Assembly (NCBI GenBank): GCA_012270125.1
Contig: JAAXIY010000033.1
Coordinates: 1 to 64,000 of the forward strand
Direction: 5' to 3'
DNA from: Paracoccaceae bacterium
Lineage (GTDB): Bacteria > Pseudomonadota > Alphaproteobacteria > Rhodobacterales > Rhodobacteraceae
DNA length: 64,000 bases
The first letter of the stretch is position 1. Each line of letters begins with the position of its first letter. A program made the translations under genes and the position numbers. The notes beneath the pieces were generated by a model. It saw nothing but the letters and a program-made list of their open reading frames with translations. It searched no databases and was not told the DNA's origin. Of this stretch, positions 16,984-24,987 are shown one piece after another.

Positions 16984-18455
16984 TGTTGATACAAGATCAT
17001 GATCGTGCTGGCGGATATTGGGGCGCTGTTTACGCTTTTTGTGCTGTTAAAGGTTTGCAAGTCGTGATTGATGGGCCGGTTGGTTGCGAAAATTTACCAG
17101 TGACCTCGGTTTTGCATTACACGGACGGGTTGCCTCCCCATGAATTGCCTATTGTTGTAACTGGCTTGGGCGAAGAAGAGCTGGGAAGAGATGGCACTGA
17201 AGGCGCCATGAAAAGAGCTTGGAAAACTTTAGATCCAGCGCTGCCGGCCGTTGTTGTGACAGGATCAATTGCAGAAATGATTGGTGGTGGCGTTACACCT
17301 CAAGGTACATCAATTCAGAGATTTCTGCCCAGAACAATCGATGAAGATCAGTGGCAGTCTGCTGATAGGGCAATGACCTGGATCTTTACAGAATTTGGAA
17401 TGACTAAAGGCCGAATGCCTCCCGAAAAGAAAAGACCTGAGGGTTCTAAACCTCGCGTAAATATACTGGGTCCTATGTATGGGACCTTCAATATGCCAAG
17501 TGATCTTGCGGAAATACGCAGACTAATTGAAGGTATAGGAGCTGAGGTCAATATGGTTATGCCGCTAGGATCACATCTGGCAGAGATGAGAAACCTAGTT
17601 AATGCTGATGCCAATGTCTGTATGTATAGAGAATTTGGAAGAGGCTTGTGTGAGGTTCTTGGAAAACCGTATCTACAAGCTCCAATTGGGATGGATAGTA
17701 CCACAAAATTTTTACGAAAATTAGGGGAACTTCTAGAATTAGATCCAGAGCCTTTTATAGAAAAGGAAAAACACTCAACTTTAAAACCCATTTGGGATCT
17801 TTGGCGTTCAGTTACGCAGGATTTTTTTGCTACAGCTGAATTTGCTATAGTTGCCAATGAAACCTATTCCCGTGGAATACGAAATTATCTTGAAGCTGAC
17901 TTTGGTTTTCCATGTGCTTTTGCGGTAGGTCGCATTGCTGGTGCTAAGACCGATAATGATGAAGTCAGAAAACTTTTTAGTGAAAAAAGACCCTTAATTG
18001 TTTTTGGCTCAATAAATGAAAAAATCTACCTTTCTGAGCTGAAAGGGGGACATGGACCACAGCCTGCATTCATTCCTGCTTCTTTCCCGGGTGCTGCTAT
18101 TCGTCGATCTACAGGAACTCCTTTTATGGGATATGCTGGAGCAACGTATGTTCTTCAAGAACTATGCAACGGCCTTTTTGATGCACTATTTCATATTTTA
18201 CCTTTGGCAACTGAAATGGATGCGGCTGAAGCTACGCCAATTAATTTGAAAAAAGATTTACCGTGGGATCCAGAGGCTCAGAGCGAACTGGATAGAATTG
18301 TGGCAACCCATCCTATTTTAACAAGAATTTCGGCAGCTAAACGACTTCGAGACCAGGCAGAGGCACAAACTTTAAAAGTTGGTGGCGAGCGGGTTGATCT
18401 AGAAATCGTATCTGCACTTAGAAATCAAAACTCATCTGAAGCAAATGGAGGTTAG
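16983..18455 (+). CDS. bchZ: Chlorophyllide a reductase subunit Z
   Basis: BchZ is the NifK-like partner of BchY. The 490-residue sequence starts '[26 protein letters not shown]' and includes '[28 protein letters not shown]', characteristic of the subunit, and ends in the DUF/PCP_red-like helical tail '[25 protein letters not shown]'. The substrate tetrapyrrole binds at the BchYZ interface. The start overlaps the bchY stop. The end of bchZ holds the ribosome-binding site of pufQ, and in related bacteria also the puf promoter; I could not identify that promoter with confidence here. Confidence 0.95.
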   Translation: MLIQDHDRAGGYWGAVYAFCAVKGLQVVIDGPVGCENLPVTSVLHYTDGLPPHELPIVVTGLGEEELGRDGTEGAMKRAWKTLDPALPAVVVTGSIAEMIGGGVTPQGTSIQRFLPRTIDEDQWQSADRAMTWIFTEFGMTKGRMPPEKKRPEGSKPRVNILGPMYGTFNMPSDLAEIRRLIEGIGAEVNMVMPLGSHLAEMRNLVNADANVCMYREFGRGLCEVLGKPYLQAPIGMDSTTKFLRKLGELLELDPEPFIEKEKHSTLKPIWDLWRSVTQDFFATAEFAIVANETYSRGIRNYLEADFGFPCAFAVGRIAGAKTDNDEVRKLFSEKRPLIVFGSINEKIYLSELKGGHGPQPAFIPASFPGAAIRRSTGTPFMGYAGATYVLQELCNGLFDALFHILPLATEMDAAEATPINLKKDLPWDPEAQSELDRIVATHPILTRISAAKRLRDQAEAQTLKVGGERVDLEIVSALRNQNSSEANGG

Positions 18456-18459
18456 TGTT

Positions 18460-18681
18460 ATGCCAGAAATCTTACAAACACAGCAACGCCATAGAAAAAA
18501 AATTAACTCTCGCTGGGAATACCTTGTGATATTTGGGTTGATTTTCTTAGCTGCAAGTCCGTTTTCAATGATCCATTGGATCGTTGATATGTATAGGAGG
18601 AAAAGTATTTTCGTTGATGGTCCTGTGACCCGAGCATGGCTCGAGGCGCATAGGATCACACCGGTAATTTTCTCGGTCTGA
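18460..18681 (+). CDS. pufQ: PufQ, photosynthetic pigment assembly protein
   Basis: PufQ is a small single-span membrane protein thought to help deliver bacteriochlorophyll intermediates for complex formation. ATG 18460 follows GGAGG (18447-18451) and gives 73 residues; an earlier in-frame ATG at 18445 lies inside bchZ. A basic N-terminus 'RHRKKINSRWEY' precedes one helix 'LVIFGLIFLAASPFSMIHWIV', and the tail 'RAWLEAHRITPVIFSV' is typical. It is the first gene of pufQBALMC. Its stop is part of a 7-pair stem-loop, TTCTCGG (18670-18676) with CCGAGAA (18688-18694). Confidence 0.9.
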   Translation: MPEILQTQQRHRKKINSRWEYLVIFGLIFLAASPFSMIHWIVDMYRRKSIFVDGPVTRAWLEAHRITPVIFSV

Positions 18682-18694
18682 ATCAGCCCGAGAA
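18670..18694 (+). terminator. Stem-loop spanning the pufQ stop codon
   Basis: TTCTCGG (18670-18676) pairs perfectly with CCGAGAA (18688-18694). In related puf operons, structure between pufQ and pufB sets the 5' end of the stable pufBA mRNA. Termination here is not supported by a T-run, so a processing or stabilising role is more likely. Confidence 0.5.
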
Positions 18695-18716
18695 ATAAGA
18701 GCTGTTCTGCTTATTG

Positions 18717-18772
18717 CAGTTCAGAACCCCGAAGAGAATGAGTCTCGGAGGGACCCGGCCATAGGGGAACTG
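18717..18772 (+). other. GC-rich structured leader of pufB with an 8-codon ORF (pufK-like)
   Basis: Between pufQ and pufB the sequence turns GC-rich within an AT-rich genome. CAGTTC (18717-18722) pairs with GAACTG (18767-18772), and CCC (18727-18729) with GGG (18764-18766) across an AGAA bulge. A mini-ORF, MSLGGTRP, runs from ATG 18738 to TAG 18764. It resembles in position the rare-codon pufK of Rhodobacter sphaeroides; whether it is translated is unknown. Confidence 0.45.
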
Positions 18773-18803
18773 TGGCGCCATGAAACATTCTGGAGGATAT
18801 TTC

Positions 18804-18959
18804 ATGTCAAGCAAAAATGACCTGTCTTTTACAGGTTTAACTGACGAACAGGCGCAAGAGTTGCATTCTGTTTATTTGAGTGGGATGTGGCTATTCGTAG
18901 CTGCTTGCATCCTTGCTCATGTAGCAACGTACATCTACCGCCCTTGGTTCGCATTTTAG
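18804..18959 (+). CDS. pufB: Light-harvesting 1 beta polypeptide
   Basis: PufB is the beta chain of the core antenna that rings the reaction centre. ATG 18804 follows GGAGG at 18792-18796 and gives 51 residues. The soluble N-terminus '[21 protein letters not shown]' leads into one helix '[20 protein letters not shown]'; the His in 'LAHVATY' (residue 39) is the magnesium ligand of B875 bacteriochlorophyll, and 'YRPWF' at the end holds the Trp that bonds to the pigment. pufA follows after 13 bases. Both genes precede an RNA stem-loop that should raise their level over pufLM. Confidence 0.95.
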   Translation: MSSKNDLSFTGLTDEQAQELHSVYLSGMWLFVAACILAHVATYIYRPWFAF

Positions 18960-18972
18960 GGAGGATTGATTT

Positions 18973-19134
18973 ATGGCTAAATTCTATAAAATCTGGCTCG
19001 TTTTCGATCCGCGCCGTGTGTTTGTAGCACAAGGTGTTTTCCTATTCTTGCTAGCAGCAATGATACATCTTGTTCTGCTAAGCACGGAGCATTTCAATTG
19101 GTTTGAGTCCGCAGCTGCAGCAGCTGGCGGCTAA
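18973..19134 (+). CDS. pufA: Light-harvesting 1 alpha polypeptide
   Basis: PufA is the alpha chain of the LH1 antenna. ATG 18973 has GGGAGG upstream (18959-18964); 53 residues follow. The typical start '[21 protein letters not shown]' precedes the single helix '[23 protein letters not shown]', in which the His of 'MIHLVLL' (residue 32) binds bacteriochlorophyll and 'FNWF' carries the Trp near the pigment. The tail is alanine-rich and short. Each alpha pairs with a beta chain and two pigments. A strong stem-loop comes 38 bases after the stop. Confidence 0.95.
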   Translation: MAKFYKIWLVFDPRRVFVAQGVFLFLLAAMIHLVLLSTEHFNWFESAAAAAGG

Positions 19135-19172
19135 CCCTTTGTTTTGCAAAAGGTGAACTAAAAGAATTAAGT

Positions 19173-19203
19173 CACGGGCATTTGGCTTCGCTACTTGCCC
19201 GTG
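19173..19203 (+). terminator. Intercistronic stem-loop between pufA and pufL
   Basis: CACGGGCA (19173-19180) pairs perfectly with TGCCCGTG (19196-19203). In Rhodobacter the equivalent hairpin blocks 3' exonucleases and gives excess pufBA mRNA over pufLM, setting the LH1-to-reaction-centre ratio. No T-run follows, consistent with stabilisation and not termination. Confidence 0.75.
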
Positions 19204-19268
19204 GCAAACAGATTATAACTATCGGTTCTCGTTTTAAATGAACGTACCGAAATTCGCGGAGAGAAGAG

Positions 19269-20108
19269 ATGGCATTGCTCAGCTTCGAAAGAAAATATCG
19301 TGTCCGAGGTGGCACTTTAATAGGCGGTGACTTGTTCGACTTTTGGGTCGGACCGTTTTACGTTGGATTTTTTGGCGTAACGACTGCTTTTTTTGCCCTT
19401 TTGGGCACAATCCTTATTTTTTGGGGAGCAAGTCAGCAGGGAACTTTTAATCCCTGGTTGATCAACATAGCTCCTCCTGATTTAAGTTATGGGTTATCAA
19501 TGGCTCCCTTACTTGAAGGGGGACTTTGGCAAATTATCACCATATGTGCGACTTGCGCTTTTGTAAGTTGGGCTTTGAGAGAGGTTGAGATTTGTAGAAA
19601 GTTAGGCATGGGATATCATGTTCCTTTTGCTTTTGCTTTTGCTATCCTGGCCTATGTAACTTTGGTTATCTTTAGACCGCTCCTAATGGGAGCATGGGGA
19701 CATGGCTTTCCTTATGGGATCTTTAGTCATTTGGATTGGGTGAGTAACACAGGTTACGCATACCTCCATTTTCACTATAATCCAGCTCATATGCTTGCTG
19801 TGACATTATTTTTCACAACAACACTCGCTCTGGCTTTGCATGGTGCGCTTGTTTTGAGTGCAGCTAATCCTGAAGAAGGAGAAGAAGCTATGGGCCCTGA
19901 TAACGAAGATACATTTTTCAGAGACTTTATAGGTTACTCGATTGGAACTTTAGGAATTCATAGACTTGGGTTTCTATTGGCAATAAATGCTGTTTTCTTC
20001 TCAGCGGTTTGTATCATTATTTCCGGACCAGTTTGGACCAAAGGATGGCCTGAATGGTGGAATTGGTGGTTAGAACTTCCAATCTGGCCAAGTCAAATAG
20101 GTATGTAA
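19269..20108 (+). CDS. pufL: Photosynthetic reaction centre L subunit
   Basis: PufL is one of the two core proteins that hold the special-pair bacteriochlorophylls, bacteriopheophytins and quinones. The 279 residues begin '[30 protein letters not shown]', the standard L terminus, and form five membrane helices. '[31 protein letters not shown]' contains the histidines for accessory and special-pair pigments, and a later His in '[14 protein letters not shown]' is an iron ligand. GGAGAGAAGAG lies before the ATG. pufM starts 3 bases after its stop. Confidence 0.97.
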   Translation: MALLSFERKYRVRGGTLIGGDLFDFWVGPFYVGFFGVTTAFFALLGTILIFWGASQQGTFNPWLINIAPPDLSYGLSMAPLLEGGLWQIITICATCAFVSWALREVEICRKLGMGYHVPFAFAFAILAYVTLVIFRPLLMGAWGHGFPYGIFSHLDWVSNTGYAYLHFHYNPAHMLAVTLFFTTTLALALHGALVLSAANPEEGEEAMGPDNEDTFFRDFIGYSIGTLGIHRLGFLLAINAVFFSAVCIIISGPVWTKGWPEWWNWWLELPIWPSQIGM

Positions 20109-20110
20109 TC

Positions 20111-21097
20111 ATGATTGAGTATCAAAATATATTTACCCAAGTGCAGGTGCGTGGCCCTGCGGAAATGGGAATGGACAATGAAAATAACATGTCCTCAGAG
20201 CGCGCAGGCAATCCTCGTTTTTCAAATTTGATAGGTTGGCTAGGTAACGCTCAGCTTGGCCCAGTATATCTGGGATGGACAGGTGTTATATCTTTGGCGA
20301 CAGGCTTACTATGGTTCAACATAGTAGGATTAAATATGCTGGCTCAAGTAGGGTGGTCTATTCCAGAGTTCATAAGACAATTCTTTTGGCTCGCTCTAGA
20401 ACCTCCTGGTCCAGAATGGGGACTGCGTATGCCTCCGCTTAATGACGGTGGTTGGTATATTATAGCTTCTTTCTTTTTATTAGTGTCGGTATCAACTTGG
20501 TGGTTGCGAACATATCTTTTGGCGCAGCAGCACAAGATGGGGAAACACGTTGCTTGGGCGTTTGCCGCAGCAATTTGGCTTTTCTTGGTGCTTGGACTTT
20601 TCCGCCCCTTTCTTATGGGTAGTTGGTCAGAAGCCGTACCATATGGTATTTTCCCTCACTTAGATTGGACGACAGCTTATTCTATTAGATACGGAAACCT
20701 TTACTACAACCCATTCCATGCATTATCCATTGTGTTCTTATATGGATCGGTACTTTTGTTTGCTATGCATGGTGGTACCATTCTCGCTACTACGCGATTT
20801 GGTGGCGATCGTGAACTCGAACAGATATACGATCGAGGAACGGCCTCAGAGCGTGCAGCTCTGTTTTGGCGTTGGACAATGGGCTTCAATGCAACAATGG
20901 AAGGTATCCACAGGTGGGCTTGGTGGTTCGCCGTATTGTGTCCAATAACTGGTGGAATAGGTATTTTGTTAACAGGGACAGTAGTTGATAACTGGTTCAT
21001 CTGGGCTCAAGAACACCATTTTGCGCCGATGTATGATGGCTCCTACGGTTATGAAAACTTTGGCTCATATGAAGCTTTCATAGGTAAGGAGGACTAA
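20111..21097 (+). CDS. pufM: Photosynthetic reaction centre M subunit
   Basis: PufM pairs with PufL in the reaction centre. ATG 20111 gives the conserved start '[25 protein letters not shown]' and 328 residues; an earlier in-frame start at 20054 would run into pufL and is rejected. Five helices are visible, with '[26 protein letters not shown]' and '[10 protein letters not shown]' holding pigment-binding histidines and '[20 protein letters not shown]' carrying the late His iron ligand and quinone-site residues. The C-terminus '[17 protein letters not shown]' overlaps nothing; AAGGAGG for pufC lies in its last codons. Confidence 0.97.
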   Translation: MIEYQNIFTQVQVRGPAEMGMDNENNMSSERAGNPRFSNLIGWLGNAQLGPVYLGWTGVISLATGLLWFNIVGLNMLAQVGWSIPEFIRQFFWLALEPPGPEWGLRMPPLNDGGWYIIASFFLLVSVSTWWLRTYLLAQQHKMGKHVAWAFAAAIWLFLVLGLFRPFLMGSWSEAVPYGIFPHLDWTTAYSIRYGNLYYNPFHALSIVFLYGSVLLFAMHGGTILATTRFGGDRELEQIYDRGTASERAALFWRWTMGFNATMEGIHRWAWWFAVLCPITGGIGILLTGTVVDNWFIWAQEHHFAPMYDGSYGYENFGSYEAFIGKED

Positions 21098-21099
21098 AA

Positions 21100-22206
21100 A
21101 TGTTACCTAAATGGTTTAATTTATGGAATAGAGAAAATCCAACAAACGTTTTTGGTCCAGCAATTCTGGTTGGGGTATTGGGCGGTGCAGTCTCATTGGC
21201 AATATTGATAGTTGTCTTGGGCCAACCCTATGCAACAGATAGTTTGCAGACCGGTCCTAGAGGAACTGGTATGTCGGTTACAGAATTTGAGAGCGACTTA
21301 AACACTCCAGATCCGGATATCGCACTTCTTATGGAAGATGAGCCTTATAAACCAGACGGTTCAGAGGACTTAGCAAAAGACATTTATAAAAATGTTCAAG
21401 TGCTTGGTAATTTGACTGAAGATAACTTCAACCGACTTATGGCCGCAATGACAAATTGGGTTTCTCCTGAACAAGGGTGCGCCTACTGCCATGGAGAAGG
21501 TGACCTAGAAACTTATGGTGAGGATAACCTGTACACTAAGGTTGTAGCTAGAAAAATGATCCAAATGACCCAGAATATAAATGAAAACTGGGATGGTCAT
21601 GTTAATGCCAATAAGCAAGTAGGCGTCACTTGTATGACATGTCATAGGGGGCAAAATGTCCCCAGTGAGATCTGGTTTGATATAACCCCTGTGAACGAAG
21701 CCACAGCGGGGTGGTCTGCAATTCAAAACCGTGTCACTCCGCTTAGCCAGTATACGTCTCTACCTTCTGATGCATTACAAGCTTATCTGGTGGATTACGA
21801 GACGATTGGGGTTCATGATTTGGAATCTCGAGTGGCCAATGAGCCTGGTGACCCACTAATCCAGCAAGCAGAACGTACCTACTCTCTAATGAATTATTTT
21901 TCAAACTCATTGGGGAAAAATTGTGTTCTCTGCCACAATTCAAGGGCGTTTTACGATACTGAGCAAGTAACGCCCCAGTGGGGTACTGCTTCGTTGGGTA
22001 TTGGAATGGTTCAGGAGATGAATAATGACTACCTTATCCCACTTGGTGATGTTTATCCTGAGAGCCGGTTAGGTCCTAAGCACGGAGACGCTCCGAAGGC
22101 TGCATGTAAGACTTGTCACAAAGGTTATCAGCAACCTCTGCAAGGGGCTAATGTCATACAGTACTGGCCAGAACTGGCTACTACCGGAGATCCTGTTTAT
22201 GAGTGA
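21100..22206 (+). CDS. pufC: Tetraheme reaction-centre cytochrome c subunit
   Basis: PufC is the tetraheme cytochrome that re-reduces the photo-oxidised special pair. Four CxxCH motifs are visible: 'CAYCH', 'CMTCH', 'CVLCH' and 'CKTCH'. The product is 368 residues. The N-terminus 'NVFGPAILVGVLGGAVSLAILIVVLG' is one uncleaved-looking membrane helix, and no Cys occurs before the first heme motif, so a lipoprotein anchor is excluded. pufC occupies the place where Rhodobacter capsulatus and sphaeroides have pufX. A terminator-like stem-loop follows at 22248-22276. Confidence 0.95.
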   Translation: MLPKWFNLWNRENPTNVFGPAILVGVLGGAVSLAILIVVLGQPYATDSLQTGPRGTGMSVTEFESDLNTPDPDIALLMEDEPYKPDGSEDLAKDIYKNVQVLGNLTEDNFNRLMAAMTNWVSPEQGCAYCHGEGDLETYGEDNLYTKVVARKMIQMTQNINENWDGHVNANKQVGVTCMTCHRGQNVPSEIWFDITPVNEATAGWSAIQNRVTPLSQYTSLPSDALQAYLVDYETIGVHDLESRVANEPGDPLIQQAERTYSLMNYFSNSLGKNCVLCHNSRAFYDTEQVTPQWGTASLGIGMVQEMNNDYLIPLGDVYPESRLGPKHGDAPKAACKTCHKGYQQPLQGANVIQYWPELATTGDPVYE

Positions 22207-22247
22207 TCTCATTCAAGAAAAATGCTTTATGTAAAATAAAGTGAAAG

Positions 22248-22280
22248 CGCCTCGCATTGTTTAACAGTGCGGGGCGTTTA
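22248..22280 (+). terminator. Terminator-like stem-loop after pufC
   Basis: CGCCTCGCA (22248-22256) pairs with TGCGGGGCG (22268-22276), 8 of 9 plus a G-T, with an inner CA/TG extension, then TTTA. The stem includes the frame upstream of dxs, which supports the later dxs start at 22296. Confidence 0.6.
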
Positions 22281-22295
22281 CTTGGGGATAAAAGA

Positions 22296-24242
22296 ATGGT
22301 TAACAACTTAGAAAACTCAATACTGAATAAGGTGAAAAGCCCAAAAGATTTGCGCGTTCTAAACGATGCCCAACTGGATCAAGTATCTAAAGAGCTTCGA
22401 AATGAAGTAATTGAAATCGTTTCTCAGACAGGAGGTCACTTAGGGTCGTCACTTGGAGTTGTGGAGTTAACTGTAGCATTGCATGCTGTATTTAATACTC
22501 CGTTTGATAAGCTTATTTGGGATGTTGGTCACCAGTGTTATCCACACAAAATAATTACAGAGCGCCGAAACAACATGATCAGTCTTCGGCAAAAGGGTGG
22601 TATAAGCGGATTCACTAAACGCAGTGAAAGTGAGTATGATCCTTTCGGAGCTGCTCACAGTTCAACATCAATATCAGCTGCTCTTGGGTTCACTATGGCT
22701 AGAGAATTAGGGCAGCCTGTCGGTGATACTATTGCTGTCATTGGAGACGGATCTATCACGGCTGGCATGGCTTACGAAGCTTTGAATAATGCTGGAAGTG
22801 AAAATAAGAGGATGTTTGTAATACTGAATGATAATGAAATGTCTATTGCTCCTCCAGTTGGCGCAATGTCGTCTTATTTATCTACAATCAATTCACATCA
22901 GGCATTTGAAAAACTGAAACTATTTGGTGAAGAAATCGAGAGCCACTTGCCGTCGTCACTGAGAGAGGGTGCTAGAAGAGCACGCCAACTCGTGACAGGT
23001 AAAAACCAGTCGACTTTTTTTGAAGATCTAGGTTTTAATTATTTAGGACCTATTGATGGACACGATATGCAGCAGTTATTATATGTTTTGCGTGCTGCAA
23101 AATTTAGATCAACGGGTCCAACATTAATTCATGTTTGCACTAAAAAAGGACACGGGTATGCACCAGCGGAAAACTCTGCGGACAAATATCATGGTGTTTC
23201 AAAGTTTAATGTTCAGACTGGTCAGCAATCTAAGGCACCTGCAAATGCTCCCTCATATACAAGTGTTTTTGGAAAATCTCTTCTTGAAGAAGCAAAGTTA
23301 GATACAAGAGTGGTTGGGATAACGGCGGCTATGCCGTCTGGTACAGGTATTAACATAATGGCTAAAGAGTTGCCTGAGCGTGTATTTGATGTTGGAATAG
23401 CAGAACAGCATGCTGTGACGTTTGCTGCCGGTCTTGCGGCAGGAGGTATGAAGCCATTTTGCGCGATTTATTCAACTTTTTTGCAACGGGCTTACGATCA
23501 AATTGTTCACGATGTAGCGTTGCAAAACCTACCAGTACGTTTTGCGATTGATAGAGCGGGTTTGGTTGGAGCAGATGGCGCTACTCATGCTGGAGTGTTT
23601 GATATTTCCTATATGTCTAATATTCCTAACATGACTGTTATGGCGGCTTCTGATGAGGCAGAATTGGTTCATATGGTTAGAACTGCTTCAGAATTTGATC
23701 AAGGGCCAATTGCATTTAGGTATCCCCGTGGAAATGGTACTGGCGTTCAATTACCACAAAGGGGCGAGGTTTTAGAAATAGGTAAAGGGCGTATAATTCA
23801 AGAGGGTTCAGATTTGGTAATTTTATCGTTTGGTGCTCATTTGAATATTGTTAAAGATGCTGAGGTGGCGCTAAATAAAATGGGTGTAAGTGTTACTATC
23901 GCTGACGCAAGATTTGCAAAACCGTTGGACGTTGAGCTAGTAAATCAGTTAATGAAACACCATCCTTGTATGCTAACAGTTGAACAAGGATCGATGGGCG
24001 GTTTTGGAAGTATAGTACTGCAGCACGTTAATAAGAACAGATCAAAAAATAAAAACCTAATATTTGATAGTATTTTTGTAGCCGATAAGTTTATTGATCA
24101 AGCTGACGTAACTTCTATGTATGAAGACGCAGAGATGGGACTTAACAATATCATAAGTAAAAGTGTTTCACTCGTGGAAGAAAGCTCTAAAATATCGAGT
24201 AAATTTGATTTTGATAATTTTAAGGCGAACGTTGGTATTTAA
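22296..24242 (+). CDS. dxs: 1-deoxy-D-xylulose-5-phosphate synthase
   Basis: Dxs condenses pyruvate with glyceraldehyde 3-phosphate, the first step of the MEP isoprenoid route that supplies carotenoids and the phytyl tail. The 648 residues include the thiamine-diphosphate motif 'GDGSITAGMAYEALNNAG', catalytic His in 'WDVGHQCYPHKI', and the transketolase Glu in 'DVGIAEQHAVTFAAGLA'. ATG 22296 is chosen, since earlier frame sequence lies in the terminator stem. It ends the plus-strand block, converging with the next gene by 11 bases. The link of dxs to puf is common in related bacteria. Confidence 0.93.
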   Translation: MVNNLENSILNKVKSPKDLRVLNDAQLDQVSKELRNEVIEIVSQTGGHLGSSLGVVELTVALHAVFNTPFDKLIWDVGHQCYPHKIITERRNNMISLRQKGGISGFTKRSESEYDPFGAAHSSTSISAALGFTMARELGQPVGDTIAVIGDGSITAGMAYEALNNAGSENKRMFVILNDNEMSIAPPVGAMSSYLSTINSHQAFEKLKLFGEEIESHLPSSLREGARRARQLVTGKNQSTFFEDLGFNYLGPIDGHDMQQLLYVLRAAKFRSTGPTLIHVCTKKGHGYAPAENSADKYHGVSKFNVQTGQQSKAPANAPSYTSVFGKSLLEEAKLDTRVVGITAAMPSGTGINIMAKELPERVFDVGIAEQHAVTFAAGLAAGGMKPFCAIYSTFLQRAYDQIVHDVALQNLPVRFAIDRAGLVGADGATHAGVFDISYMSNIPNMTVMAASDEAELVHMVRTASEFDQGPIAFRYPRGNGTGVQLPQRGEVLEIGKGRIIQEGSDLVILSFGAHLNIVKDAEVALNKMGVSVTIADARFAKPLDVELVNQLMKHHPCMLTVEQGSMGGFGSIVLQHVNKNRSKNKNLIFDSIFVADKFIDQADVTSMYEDAEMGLNNIISKSVSLVEESSKISSKFDFDNFKANVGI

Positions 24243-24253
24243 AACACATCAAA

Positions 24254-24925
24254 TTACATGATCGTTAATTTGCCTTCAACTACGCCAACGCGGCGAATTA
24301 GTCCTTTTTGCTTCAATCTGGCCGCAGCCATTATAAAGAATTTATCATCAAAACTCTTGTCAAATTTATCATTACTCAACACCGTTAAATTATTTCTATC
24401 TGCATACCTTATTATCAAGGGGTCTGCGCTATGACCCTTCTTAGATACTGTCAGGTTATATCGATCTCGTTTTAGAATTCTACATAACGCAATTGGAACA
24501 GTTTCTTTTGGATTAAGGAGATTACCATTTTTTAAAGTTTTTTTAATCCCATAATCAAAAAACAAATGTGTGGCCATTTCATCTTTCTCAAGTTCATCTA
24601 TGAAATCCGAAAATTTTTTTAAATCCCAATCAACGAGCCCCAATAAATTATTTGCATCGACAGCAAATGTAAATTCTGTGCTATCGGATTTTTCAGGATC
24701 AGAATAATTTAAGCCTCGTTTTATGTTAATATAACCGAAAATTAGCAAAGATGCTGTTAAAGCGTAAATAACTAACGTAACAATGCTTTCCTTGTCGGCA
24801 ATATATAGAAAGACTATTGCAACGGTCAACGAGATCCAGAGCCACATCCCTCTAAAAGTAAGTCCAATTAAGATTATAATTAGGCTAATTATTATTGGAA
24901 CTTGTGTGTAATCAAAAGACGGCAC
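24254..24925 (-). CDS. Membrane-anchored NYN/PIN-like domain protein, putative RNase
   Basis: This unnamed 223-residue protein starts with GTG. Its first 70 residues form two or three hydrophobic helices ('IPIIISLIIILIGLTF'-like segment, 'MWLWISLTVAIVFLYIAD', 'LVIYALTASLLIFGYINI'). The cytosolic part holds 'FTFAVDANNLLGLVDW' and, later, 'SADPLIIRYADRNNLTVLSNDKFDKSFDDKF', which resemble the acidic metal-binding strands of NYN/Zc3h12a-type and PIN nucleases (D in VDANN, D in SADP, ND in SNDKF). It could be a membrane-tethered ribonuclease. It sits between dxs and bciA, inside the photosynthesis cluster; function is inferred only from motifs. Confidence 0.55.
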   Translation of the reverse strand: MPSFDYTQVPIIISLIIILIGLTFRGMWLWISLTVAIVFLYIADKESIVTLVIYALTASLLIFGYINIKRGLNYSDPEKSDSTEFTFAVDANNLLGLVDWDLKKFSDFIDELEKDEMATHLFFDYGIKKTLKNGNLLNPKETVPIALCRILKRDRYNLTVSKKGHSADPLIIRYADRNNLTVLSNDKFDKSFDDKFFIMAAARLKQKGLIRRVGVVEGKLTIM

Positions 24926-24987
24926 TTAAATTTTATATCCGTTGCAATTTTATCCCCACAGCCGTTTAGACTTTTCTAAATCAAAAA

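Noticed and set aside
18829-19032. Minus-strand ORF antisense to pufB and pufA
   Set aside because: It lies across two strongly conserved short genes, and its open frame is a by-product of their codon pattern.
20054-20110. Extended pufM start inside pufL
   Set aside because: The conserved M-subunit N-terminus starts at ATG 20111.
22257-22295. Upstream extension of dxs
   Set aside because: It falls in the pufC terminator stem and adds 13 residues unlike Dxs; ATG 22296 gives the usual N-terminus.
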